Below, one piece after another: positions 9,466-17,806 of a stretch of DNA of 64,000 bases. Both the position numbers and the translations under genes were made by a program. The notes beneath the pieces were generated by a model. It saw only the letters and a list, made by a program, of their open reading frames with translations, made no database searches and was not told the origin of the DNA. Source of the DNA: JAGNXB01 sp942490895 (lineage in GTDB: Bacteria > Bacteroidota > Bacteroidia > Chitinophagales > Saprospiraceae); contig CALNZC010000052.1 of assembly GCA_942490895.1 (NCBI GenBank), forward strand, positions 372,001-436,000, given 5' to 3'. Within the stretch, counting starts at the first letter, position 1. The number at the start of each line of letters is the position of its first letter.

Positions 9466-10113
9466 TCAATGATTTTAGTTATACTTTTCAAAAGGTAAGA
9501 AGAATATGAATTGGACCGGCTGCATACATTCATAATTGAGCTGAACTATCATGGTTTCATTACTGATGCGTAGGAAAAATGTCGCCATACGAGGGATGAG
9601 GGATCAGGGTCGAGGGATGAAACCCAATCAAGCAAAGACATAAAGGAGTTTATGTGTTTTAATTAAATTATCCGTCGCCAAACAAGGGCCTCCCAGATAC
9701 ATCAGGACCTTCCAACTGCACACTTAGGACCTGACCTTAGATATTGTCAAAGGCAAGGCGAAATGCCGCATTATTTTGTCGGTCAGGTTTGCTATGGGTG
9801 ATCTAAATTTATAATTTTTCAAGAAATCAAACATCGGTTACGTTCTCCAGCAAAATAGGGGCGGTTGGGCCCTGGTGTCAACGAAAACTGAACCCACAAC
9901 CGATATGACCGTATTCTCAAAATATGAATCAAGGCCCATTTTGGTGACAGGCGCTTTTGTCTCCTTTTGGCGCGACAAAAGGAGAAGCCCTGCCGGCTTG
10001 AGGCAAACCAGGTATGAAATTCAAATGAATAGATTCCCATGTACATGCAAAGAATAGAACCCTACACTCCCTGCACTAAACAATGTGATTTATACCTCTA
10101 ATAAAATACAGGT
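9466..10113. other. Gene-poor intergenic stretch
   Basis: About 650 bases without a credible gene. It contains a short degenerate repeat of the type gagggat around 9588-9626, an AT-rich patch near 9655-9675, and a perfect hairpin at 9961-9984. Two opposing short frames (9819-10046 minus, 9875-10057 plus) lack hydrophobic, domain or start-site evidence and overlap the hairpin. It separates two minus-strand genes, so it may simply be leader and trailer DNA or a decayed gene. Confidence 0.6.
9961..9984. repeat. Perfect 9-bp hairpin
   Basis: ctccttttg (9961-9969) pairs with caaaaggag (9976-9984) around a six-base loop gcgcga. There is no T-run after either arm, so it is not an obvious terminator. 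It may be a dispersed palindromic element, but only one copy is visible in this window. Confidence 0.45.
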
Positions 10114-13100
10114 TTACTCCTGCATAACCTTCCGGTGTCGCCAATACGCCAACAGGCTAAGCACCACCAACGCAATCACCGTGTAATACACAAAGTCTGG
10201 AATGGGAACAGGATCCCCCGCCGCATAAGAATGCAACCCCGACAAATAATAATTCACCCCGAAATAGGTCATCACCACGGACGCCCAACCAAACAATGAG
10301 GCAACATTAAATGCATACAGTCCACGCAATCCAGGGATAAAGCGCATATGCAGTATGAATGCATACACCAGAATGGTCACCAATGCCCAGGTCTCCTTGG
10401 CATCCCAACCCCAATAACGTCCCCAGGACTCATTGGCCCAGACACCACCGAGGTAAGTGCCGATACTGATCATGAATAGACCGCCGATCAGCGTCATTTC
10501 ACTGATATAGGTCATCTCCCGGATCATCCGATACACCTTATCCTTATTACCTGGTGTAGCTGTGATCATGAATATGAGGTTCAACACCCCAATGATCGCA
10601 CCCAACATTAAGAAGCCATAACTCCCCGCTTCCAGCGACACGTGGATGGTCAGCCAATATGATTTTAGAACCGGCACCAGGGGGGTGATCTCCGGGTCAA
10701 GCCAGCTCAATCCGGCGACCATCATAATCGTCGCGGCCAGAGCCGTTGTGGCCGTCAAGCCACCCGTTGATTTTCTGGAGAAGAGCAGACCCGCCAGCAC
10801 CGTGGTCCAACCGATATAGATCATCGACTCATACCCGTTGCTCCAGGGTGCTCGTTCGGAAATATACCAGCGCAATCCAAGGCCAACCGTATGCATGAGA
10901 AAGCCAAAGGTCAGCAGCCCTGTGGCAATGCGAATGGGCCAGAGTAGATTGAGCTGATGACTGAAAACAGAAGTGAACAGCAGTACCAAAAATGCGAGGG
11001 CCAACAATCCATACAAAGAACCCAATCGACTGAACACATTCATCTTGTTCAGCACCAATTCTGCTCGGACTTGTGTGGGTGAAGGCAAAACCTCACCAGA
11101 AAACTGCTTTTGATAGTTGCCCAATTCCACCAATAAGCGATTGGCCATAGCCCAGTCGCCATCCTGCATGGCTTGCTGCACTGTCTGGATATAAGCCGGA
11201 TAGAATCGAGCCATGAACGATTCATCACCAGCATGCTGATGTTGATGCTGGTTCAAGTCAGCTGGCGACTGCCAGGTATGTGAAGAATCTCCAGGCATGG
11301 GGAATACCCGAAAGAACCGCCCGGAGAAGATCATATTCATGATATTGACCCGCTCGTCGATCTTGATCAATTCCTTTTCCCAAATACCACGATCTCGTGG
11401 CTCTGTATTGAATGCCGCACGAATTTCCTCCCGAAGCTTGTAAGAGCCATCCTGGTTGAAAAACTGATTATAACTCGCTAGTGGTCCTTCAATACCCAGG
11501 ATGGCAAGAACCTGCTCATGACTGCCGATCTTGATCATGGGCTCATTGTACCAGTCCGGTGGGCGGACGGCCATGCCCAGCATGACCTGATCTGCCGAAG
11601 CACCTTGGTAGGTCTCTTTTCGAGAGAGTTTCCGGAGCACCTCACTGCTCATGGAATTCATGGGTTTAAATCGCCCATTCTGATCCTGTACCAACAGTTC
11701 TCCAAATTGACTGGCATGCTCCACTGCCGGTGGATTGACGGCATGCAGATCAGTGTTCATGCCCAAGAGGCCAATACCCAGAATCAGCACTGTAGCTGCA
11801 GACTGCCGCATATCCCGGATATGCCCGGCCAGTTTGCGGAAACGGCTTTTGGGCGAAAACAAAGTGAAGATCATGCCCAGGGTGAGCAAGATATACCCGA
11901 TATAACTGACCCAGGTGCCCGGTGCATCGTGATTGACACTGAGGTAGGTACCGAGTTCGTCCTGGTCAAACGAGGACTGAAAGAATCGATATCCGTCATG
12001 ATCCAGGATATTGTTCATAAAGATCCGAGAATCCTTGTTCAAGCCGGTTCGTGGATCGATCAACGTGACTTCACTGGCATAAGAAGAGGCACTATTGGTA
12101 CCCGGATATCGTTCCATGATGAAGTCGTGCAGCTGCAGAGAAAAGGGCAGATGCATTTGCTTCGATCCATAGGAGATGGCCAGTTCCACTCCGTTCACTT
12201 TAAATCCTCGAGGTCGTCCTTCTACTCCCTGTTGGCCAAACACATATTGGGTTTGCTCCTGTCCCCCAGATGAGACCTTGACCAATACCCCCCCCATACT
12301 ACTACTGAGCATTTTAGGGGATGAAGAAGTGATCTCCACTTTGGCCTGAGGATTGAAGTCGCCAAAGACAAACCCGTCAGCACCACTGGAGTAAAGGCTT
12401 CGGAGCATCAAGGGGTAGACCGTGCCTGGCGCAATCGAATCACGGGTCTGGGTAGCCATGACCATTTGGGTGTAGGCCGTGGGTGCTGTAAAGGTCAGCG
12501 CCTTATTTTCGTATTGAATGGAGAAGGCTGAACCGTCTCCTGGAATACCAAAAGCAAATCGAGTGCCTCGGATGGTGGAAGCCTCTCCATAACGCAGGAA
12601 ATACTCCTCTCGACCGTTCATTCCACCAATGACCACCTTCAAAACAGGCACTCCATTGACTGGGTCGTCTACCATGACCTCTGTTGGATTGGGCATAAAG
12701 TCCAGGACCTCCACAGCCACCTCCTTATCACCCAACTGATAGGTTTGTTGGAAGGCATTATTCCCTCGGGAGGCGAAGTAAACCGATTCATCAAATTGGA
12801 AAGCCCCCTGACCGTTTCTCGCTTCGAAAAGCAAATAGGTCTCAGCCGAAATATAGGTATTCGAGGCATTACCTTCCCGGATATGCATCATGCCTTCACT
12901 GCCGAGATAACGTGTCAACCCGGCGCCAATAAGGATGATCACCATAGACGCATGGAAGGTCAGGGTGGCCCACTTTTTCTGTTGGATCATTCGAAAACGA
13001 AAGATGTTGACGATCAGAGTGATGCCAAACAAAACCAGTAGTAGTTCAAACCACTTGGTTTTGAAAATCACCTTTTGAGCCGCGCTGGTCCCAAAATCGT

Positions 13101-13227
13101 TTTCAATAAAGGTGGCTATCCCGATTGCTGCAGCAAAGAGGATCATGTACAATCCAGCCGCAGAGGTAGAGAACAGTCGATCAACTAAATTCTTCAACAA
13201 GGTCTTGATCATAAAAAGCACATTCAT
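10114..13227 (-). CDS. ccsBA: System II cytochrome c synthetase, ResB-CcsA fusion (CcsBA)
   Basis: A 1037-residue fused heme-export/heme-lyase protein of the System II cytochrome c maturation pathway. The N-terminal part (about residues 10-460) is ResB/CcsB-like: an early helix with A-T-F-I-E-N-D-F-G, further helices, and a large periplasmic domain. A second periplasmic domain (about 500-760) precedes a CcsA-like helix bundle. The CcsA part contains the tryptophan-rich heme-handling motif W-G-R-Y-W-G-W-D-A-K-E-T-W-A-L near residue 945 and conserved histidines nearby (L-H-M-R). Fused CcsBA proteins of this size are standard in Bacteroidota. It attaches heme to CxxCH apocytochromes and would serve the multiheme cytochrome at 1-4601 and the DUF3365 protein at 20532; that link is inferred. 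A second ATG five codons downstream is an alternative start. Confidence 0.93.
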   Translation of the reverse strand: MNVLFMIKTLLKNLVDRLFSTSAAGLYMILFAAAIGIATFIENDFGTSAAQKVIFKTKWFELLLVLFGITLIVNIFRFRMIQQKKWATLTFHASMVIILIGAGLTRYLGSEGMMHIREGNASNTYISAETYLLFEARNGQGAFQFDESVYFASRGNNAFQQTYQLGDKEVAVEVLDFMPNPTEVMVDDPVNGVPVLKVVIGGMNGREEYFLRYGEASTIRGTRFAFGIPGDGSAFSIQYENKALTFTAPTAYTQMVMATQTRDSIAPGTVYPLMLRSLYSSGADGFVFGDFNPQAKVEITSSSPKMLSSSMGGVLVKVSSGGQEQTQYVFGQQGVEGRPRGFKVNGVELAISYGSKQMHLPFSLQLHDFIMERYPGTNSASSYASEVTLIDPRTGLNKDSRIFMNNILDHDGYRFFQSSFDQDELGTYLSVNHDAPGTWVSYIGYILLTLGMIFTLFSPKSRFRKLAGHIRDMRQSAATVLILGIGLLGMNTDLHAVNPPAVEHASQFGELLVQDQNGRFKPMNSMSSEVLRKLSRKETYQGASADQVMLGMAVRPPDWYNEPMIKIGSHEQVLAILGIEGPLASYNQFFNQDGSYKLREEIRAAFNTEPRDRGIWEKELIKIDERVNIMNMIFSGRFFRVFPMPGDSSHTWQSPADLNQHQHQHAGDESFMARFYPAYIQTVQQAMQDGDWAMANRLLVELGNYQKQFSGEVLPSPTQVRAELVLNKMNVFSRLGSLYGLLALAFLVLLFTSVFSHQLNLLWPIRIATGLLTFGFLMHTVGLGLRWYISERAPWSNGYESMIYIGWTTVLAGLLFSRKSTGGLTATTALAATIMMVAGLSWLDPEITPLVPVLKSYWLTIHVSLEAGSYGFLMLGAIIGVLNLIFMITATPGNKDKVYRMIREMTYISEMTLIGGLFMISIGTYLGGVWANESWGRYWGWDAKETWALVTILVYAFILHMRFIPGLRGLYAFNVASLFGWASVVMTYFGVNYYLSGLHSYAAGDPVPIPDFVYYTVIALVVLSLLAYWRHRKVMQE

Positions 13228-13500
13228 TCATCGGATGAGCACCATTTCCTTCCATTCTGGACGGAGACGCACAGTCGATTTTATCTGGATATTCTGTGTA
13301 AAGGTAATGAAGGACAGTGTCCTCAGCATTAGAAGTGTCCATTCCTGCCAACCCTTTTATTCACAAGGGCTACACAAAGCTATTGGAATACTGACAGCGT
13401 AAGTCAGCCGGGTGGCTGAGTCGGCAGAATTACCTGCCCGACCAACCAAAAATGGGGCTAAATGCTCTGATTTTCGATCAGGCTAATGAATCGATCCTGA

Positions 13501-14349
13501 TCACACCAATTCCTCCTCTGCCCTGCGTCGGGCTATATCAGCCTTCATCGTCCGCCAGTTCTCGCCCATGAGCTTGTTCATACCCTTATCCACGACATAG
13601 TGTCGGGCAATATTGAACAATCCGATTGCCCGGCGTGTGTAGGATTCATTGGCACGTAAGGACATGGAGTATCCCCCATCCAGATATTCGATATAATGCC
13701 AGTAGCCTGCCGGCATAAACAGTGTTTCTCCAGGTTCGAGGATAGTTTCGAAACCATGCACCTTCTCAAGAGCCGGATAAGCCTGATAGTCGGGATGGTT
13801 GACATCGATATAGCTGGCCACTGTAAACGGATGATGATAGAGGTGACGAGATTCCTCAGGCGCAAAAAGTACCACCCGCTTTCGCCCATGGAATTGATTC
13901 AGAAAGACATGTGCCAGATCGATATCGTAATGAAGAGCAACAGAAGACCCTGCACCACCAAAAAACATGAATGGAAATTCGCTGTAAAATCCGTCCATGA
14001 TATTGGGCAAAGTAAAATCCTTACACAACGAAGGTGCGTGACGAAAGATGTTGAAGAGAAAGAGCCGATATTTCGTCGGACCCGACTCCAGCATCTCGAG
14101 ATACTCCCGGAAGGGCAGGACCTTATCCGGTTCCATATAATTTTTTCCAGGCTTGGAGTAGTTTTCCGAATAGACGGGTACTTTGATATGCCCGTAATTC
14201 GATTTGAGGTGATCCACACTCCACTTGGTTTTCGCTGGCCAGGTATCCATCAAGTCTGTGAATACAACGGGTTGGCGTGGTTCCAGGTATTCATGTTTGA
14301 ATGAATCCTTGTTCAGGCCGACTCTTCGATCTACTTGTTGAAAGTCCAT
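13501..14349 (-). CDS. Cupin-like JmjC-domain protein (Fe(II)/2-oxoglutarate oxygenase type)
   Basis: A 282-residue Cupin_8/JmjC family protein. The facial-triad candidates are visible: H-Y-D in the A-L-H-Y-D-I-D segment near residue 140, and a distal histidine in the G-Y-W-H-Y-I-E segment near residue 220, preceded by E-P-G-E-T-L-F-M-P-A. F-x-G-R-K-R-V-V-L-F-A-P between them is typical of the family, as is the N-terminal R-Q-P-V-V-F. Members hydroxylate protein side chains or, in eukaryotes, demethylate lysines; the substrate here cannot be told. It appears monocistronic, divergent from ftsK. Confidence 0.85.
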   Translation of the reverse strand: MDFQQVDRRVGLNKDSFKHEYLEPRQPVVFTDLMDTWPAKTKWSVDHLKSNYGHIKVPVYSENYSKPGKNYMEPDKVLPFREYLEMLESGPTKYRLFLFNIFRHAPSLCKDFTLPNIMDGFYSEFPFMFFGGAGSSVALHYDIDLAHVFLNQFHGRKRVVLFAPEESRHLYHHPFTVASYIDVNHPDYQAYPALEKVHGFETILEPGETLFMPAGYWHYIEYLDGGYSMSLRANESYTRRAIGLFNIARHYVVDKGMNKLMGENWRTMKADIARRRAEEELV

Positions 14350-14370
14350 ATGATAAACCGTTTACAGGAA

Positions 14371-14378
14371 CAAATTTA
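14371..14378 (-). promoter_or_regulatory. Candidate -7 box for the cupin gene
   Basis: On the minus strand this reads TAAATTTG, matching the Bacteroidota -7 consensus TAnnTTTG, 21 bases before the start codon. No TTG is seen at the expected upstream distance, so support is limited to one element. Confidence 0.35.
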
Positions 14379-14508
14379 CAGAAAACAAAGGTTCTACAAG
14401 GAATCTATTTCTGAATGCCCGGCGCTTCAAAGGGACAGCAAATCAAGCTTCCATGGGTTTTCATCCCAGGTTCCGGGTTCAATTTTTAGGAGGGCAAACT
14501 TAAAGTTG

Positions 14509-14516
14509 TACTTTTG
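14509..14516 (+). promoter_or_regulatory. Candidate -7 box for ftsK
   Basis: TACTTTTG matches TAnnTTTG and lies 84 bases before the ftsK start. There is no clear TTG 18 bases upstream. Confidence 0.35.
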
Positions 14517-14600
14517 CCATGCTCATTTCTGGTTATGTGTAAGTCTGTCAACATCAACAGATCACTTGCCGATCTGGGTTTTGCATAATCCCAGCAGAAC

Positions 14601-17042
14601 ATGCCAAAAAAGAAGAAGAACAGTAGCCAGTTGGCACTGGACCTCAAGATGAAAAAAGATCAGCGCCATCCCAAGATCGGTGGGCTGATCGCCTTATTGC
14701 TGTCTTCCTATCTGGGCATTGCCTTTGTTTCCTACCTCTTTACCTGGTATCGTGATCAAAACCAGGTCCTCTTTTTCTCCTGGTCGCTTCTCTTTGAGGG
14801 GGATGTCGAAGTGGACAACTGGTTAGGTAAACTGGGGGCAATCACGTCCAACTTTTTCATTTACTGGGGATTTGGCATCGGAGCTTTTATCCTGGTCTAC
14901 CTTCTTTTCCGACTGGGCCTCTTCCTTGTCCTGGAACAAAAGCTCAAGCCCTATTGGGCCAGTTTCAGGAAAGGCATCCTCCTGATGGTGGTGGTCTCTG
15001 TGTATTGTGCGTTTATCTTTCAGCAAGCTGGCTTCCCCTATGGAGGTGCCTTTGGCAGCAAAGTCAGCAGCTGGTTGATCAGTCTGATCGGACAGGTCGG
15101 CATGACTCTTTTGTTAGTAGCCACGATTATTGGCACACTTGTCTGGTTCTTCAATCCTGACTTTAACAATCTGGGCTTTCCCTCCTGGATGACAGCTCCT
15201 TTTCGCGCCCTACAGGAGTTCAAACTTTTTAGCCAAAATACTGAAGAAGAGGATGACGACGAGCCCTTAACAGCCAAGAAGTCCAAGAAAAAAGCCCTGG
15301 AGACCCTGTCACCAAACCCAGGTGAAGCCATGGACCTGGAAATGGGCAATGAACCATTGAAACCCAAACAAACTTCAGGCAATCGGCCAGATTTGGAACT
15401 GGAGACAGTCGGTGTACCTGAACAACCCACGAACGGACAAAAGCCCCCTGTTTCCGAGATGCAAACCACTCCGGTGTCCCTCCAGGAAGGCACCCACCCG
15501 GTCGTTACTGATGATGAGGCAGCCACCATGGAGCCTTATGATCCAAAAAAAGAACTCTCCCGGTATAAACTGCCCGAGATCGAATTACTGCACGACTACA
15601 GTGAATCCCAGGTTGAGATCGACAGGGCAGAACTGGAGATGCACAAAAATCAGATCATTGAGACCTTGCTCAATTACAAAATTGAGATCACCAAGATCCG
15701 TGCAACAATTGGTCCGACAGTCACCCTGTTTGAAATCGTCCCCGCACCGGGAATCAAGATCTCCCGAATCCGGAATCTGGAGGATGATATTGCACTCAGC
15801 ATGTCGGCATTGGGTATTCGAATCATCGCTCCCATCCCTGGAAAAGGCACTATAGGTATAGAAGTCCCCAATAAAAAGAAGCAAATCGTCGGGCTACGGG
15901 AAGTCATTGCATCGGACAAGTTTAAGAATGTCAAAATGGACCTTCCCATCGCCATCGGGAAGACCATTTCTAATGAGGTGTTTATTGCCGATCTGGCCAA
16001 GATGCCTCACCTGCTGATCGCTGGAGCGACTGGTCAGGGAAAATCTGTAGGGATCAACTCCGTGTTGATTTCCCTGCTGTATCGCAAGCACCCTTCGCAA
16101 TTGAAGCTGGTGTTGATCGACCCCAAAAAGGTGGAGCTCTACCCCTATGGATTCCTGGAAAACCACTTTCTGGCCTTCCTTCCGGAACAGACGGAGCCGA
16201 TTGTTACCGACAACAATCAGGTGATCTATACCCTCAATTCACTATGTATTGAGATGGATTCCCGGTATGAACTGCTCAAGCGAGCCAAGACGAGGAACCT
16301 TCGAGAATACAACGATAAATTTACCGAGCGCCGCCTCAACCCGAATGATGGCCACCGCTTCATGCCCTTTATTGTCCTGGTCATCGATGAGTTTGCCGAT
16401 CTCATCCTCACCGCTGGCCGTGAAGTCGAACAACCCCTCGCCCGTTTGGCCCAGCTGGCTCGTGCCGTCGGTATCCACTTGATCATTGCTACCCAACGGC
16501 CTTCGGTGAATATCATTACCGGAAGTATCAAAGCCAACTTCCCTGCTCGAATCGCATTCAAAGTCGCCTCCAAGGTCGACTCCCGGACCATCCTCGATGG
16601 TGGCGGTGCGGACCAACTGATCGGTCAGGGAGATATGCTACTCAGTGTAGGCGGCGATATGATCCGCCTCCAGGGTGCATTTGTAGATACCTCTGAAGTA
16701 GAACGGGTCATCGACGCGATTGGCAAACAACAAGGATTCCCAGAGCCCTACTTCCTACCGGAATTCAATCCGGACAATCCGAATGGCACGGGCCCACTCG
16801 ACCCGAAAGACCTGGATGTCCTGTTCACCGAGGCGGCCCGCCTGGTCGTTTCCAATCAACATGGGTCCACCAGTATGATCCAGCGAAGGCTCAAATTGGG
16901 ATATAATCGGGCCGGTCGGATCATGGACCAGCTGGAGGCCATGGGCATCGTCGGAGGCAGTGAAGGCAGTAAACCAAGAGAGGTCCTGATCTACGACCCC
17001 GCCGAGTTGGAACGGTATTTGGAGGAAAGGATGACTGGATAA
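14601..17042 (+). CDS. ftsK: DNA translocase FtsK
   Basis: An 813-residue FtsK/SpoIIIE ATPase that pumps chromosomal DNA through the closing septum and promotes dimer resolution. Residues 1-200 hold a lysine-rich start and four membrane helices. About 210-320 is a charged, low-conservation linker. The alpha/beta motor follows, with Walker A G-A-T-G-Q-G-K-S at about 474-481 and Walker B in V-L-V-I-D-E-F-A-D near 595. The C-terminal gamma winged helix (about 745-813, S-M-I-Q-R-R-L-K-L-G-Y-N-R-A-G-R) would read orienting DNA motifs. Length is normal for Bacteroidota FtsK. It has its own terminator (17082-17105). Confidence 0.96.
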   Translation: MPKKKKNSSQLALDLKMKKDQRHPKIGGLIALLLSSYLGIAFVSYLFTWYRDQNQVLFFSWSLLFEGDVEVDNWLGKLGAITSNFFIYWGFGIGAFILVYLLFRLGLFLVLEQKLKPYWASFRKGILLMVVVSVYCAFIFQQAGFPYGGAFGSKVSSWLISLIGQVGMTLLLVATIIGTLVWFFNPDFNNLGFPSWMTAPFRALQEFKLFSQNTEEEDDDEPLTAKKSKKKALETLSPNPGEAMDLEMGNEPLKPKQTSGNRPDLELETVGVPEQPTNGQKPPVSEMQTTPVSLQEGTHPVVTDDEAATMEPYDPKKELSRYKLPEIELLHDYSESQVEIDRAELEMHKNQIIETLLNYKIEITKIRATIGPTVTLFEIVPAPGIKISRIRNLEDDIALSMSALGIRIIAPIPGKGTIGIEVPNKKKQIVGLREVIASDKFKNVKMDLPIAIGKTISNEVFIADLAKMPHLLIAGATGQGKSVGINSVLISLLYRKHPSQLKLVLIDPKKVELYPYGFLENHFLAFLPEQTEPIVTDNNQVIYTLNSLCIEMDSRYELLKRAKTRNLREYNDKFTERRLNPNDGHRFMPFIVLVIDEFADLILTAGREVEQPLARLAQLARAVGIHLIIATQRPSVNIITGSIKANFPARIAFKVASKVDSRTILDGGGADQLIGQGDMLLSVGGDMIRLQGAFVDTSEVERVIDAIGKQQGFPEPYFLPEFNPDNPNGTGPLDPKDLDVLFTEAARLVVSNQHGSTSMIQRRLKLGYNRAGRIMDQLEAMGIVGGSEGSKPREVLIYDPAELERYLEERMTG

Positions 17043-17081
17043 GAACGTTGGCTATGCCCCGGTATAGCCACAACCAATGGG

Positions 17082-17105
17082 CCCACTCACTGAGTGGGTT
17101 TTTTT
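17082..17105 (+). terminator. Rho-independent terminator after ftsK
   Basis: cccactc/gagtggg forms a 7-bp stem with a three-base loop (17082-17098), followed by a run of seven T. A smaller hairpin ggctat/atagcc lies just before it (17050-17069). Confidence 0.8.
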
Positions 17106-17238
17106 GTAGCTGTTCACTTGGTTACCCGTTCATCTTCCTAGCGAACCCAAATTGCGGCCTATTCTCTGGTTCCGTTTTAGCACTGTAAACCAGTCCCATC
17201 CAGATCGATCGGTCCTGAGCACTCACGCCTGTCTTCTT

Positions 17239-17275
17239 CAACTCCTCAACTCCTCAACTCCTTAACTCCTTAACT
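17239..17275. repeat. Octamer tandem repeat, 4.6 copies of (c/t)aactcct
   Basis: Units at 17239-17246, 17247-17254, 17255-17262 and 17263-17270 plus a partial copy to 17275; the last units begin with t instead of c. It ends about 30 bases before the DoxX-family gene, where slippage could change promoter or leader spacing. No function is shown. Confidence 0.75.
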
Positions 17276-17306
17276 ATTTTCCGATATTCCAGCATAATAC
17301 CCTCTT

Positions 17307-17687
17307 ATGAAAACCATCGATTGGATCCTCCGTATCCTGGCTGCCGTTATCCTGTTACAGACCCTGTTTTTCAAATTCACCGGTGCCCCGGAGAGTATTT
17401 ACATCTTCGAGACACTAGGCGTAGAGCCGATCGGGCGATATGTGGCCGGTATAGCAGAGCTGGTCACTGCTGTTCTTCTGCTGCTGCCACGGACGGTTGC
17501 ATTGGGTGCTTTCAGTGGAGTATGGGTTATGGCCGGTGCGATTTTCTCACACCTCGGACCCCTTGGCATCGAATTGCAAGGTGACGGTGGGCTTTTGTTC
17601 GGCCTGGCCTGCACCGTGATGGGCTGCTGTGTGGTTCTGCTCCGCTGGCGCTGGAGCCAATTTCTGAGTCTTCTGCCCTGGCGTTGA
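17307..17687 (+). CDS. DoxX-family membrane protein
   Basis: A 126-residue protein with four transmembrane helices. The first contains the family-typical L-F-F-K-F-T-G-A-P-E, and the second begins G-R-Y-V-A-G-I-A-E-L. This agrees with the DoxX/DoxD-like small membrane family, whose members are linked to thiosulfate or quinone redox chemistry or remain uncharacterised. The neighbouring sulfate-transporter and rhodanese genes make a sulfur or redox link conceivable, but this is inference. Confidence 0.8.
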   Translation: MKTIDWILRILAAVILLQTLFFKFTGAPESIYIFETLGVEPIGRYVAGIAELVTAVLLLLPRTVALGAFSGVWVMAGAIFSHLGPLGIELQGDGGLLFGLACTVMGCCVVLLRWRWSQFLSLLPWR

Positions 17688-17773
17688 TCTGCTCAGTTCC
17701 TGTTCAGGTAAGCAACCCTATAAACCTGTCTTTTTTTGTGATCGGAGTTGCATAAGCCTCTTTTATACAGGGC

Positions 17774-17781
17774 TACCTTTG
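17774..17781 (+). promoter_or_regulatory. Candidate -7 box for the SulP gene
   Basis: TACCTTTG matches TAnnTTTG, 25 bases before the start codon. A TTG lies at 17748-17750, five bases farther upstream than in the best promoters of this window. Confidence 0.4.
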
Positions 17782-17806
17782 CCCCATCTAACAGAAGAAC
17801 GCCCTC

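Noticed and set aside
9819..10057. Opposing short reading frames in the gene-poor stretch
   Set aside because: They overlap each other and a hairpin, have no hydrophobic or domain pattern, and no promoter or start support.
13395..13440. tRNA-Ser-like start (gtggctgagtcgg) between ccsBA and the cupin gene
   Set aside because: No matching acceptor stem, anticodon arm or T-loop could be found.
14519..14542. Seven-codon leader ORF after the ftsK -7 box
   Set aside because: Likely chance; there is no attenuator-like hairpin set and the codons are not biased to one amino acid.
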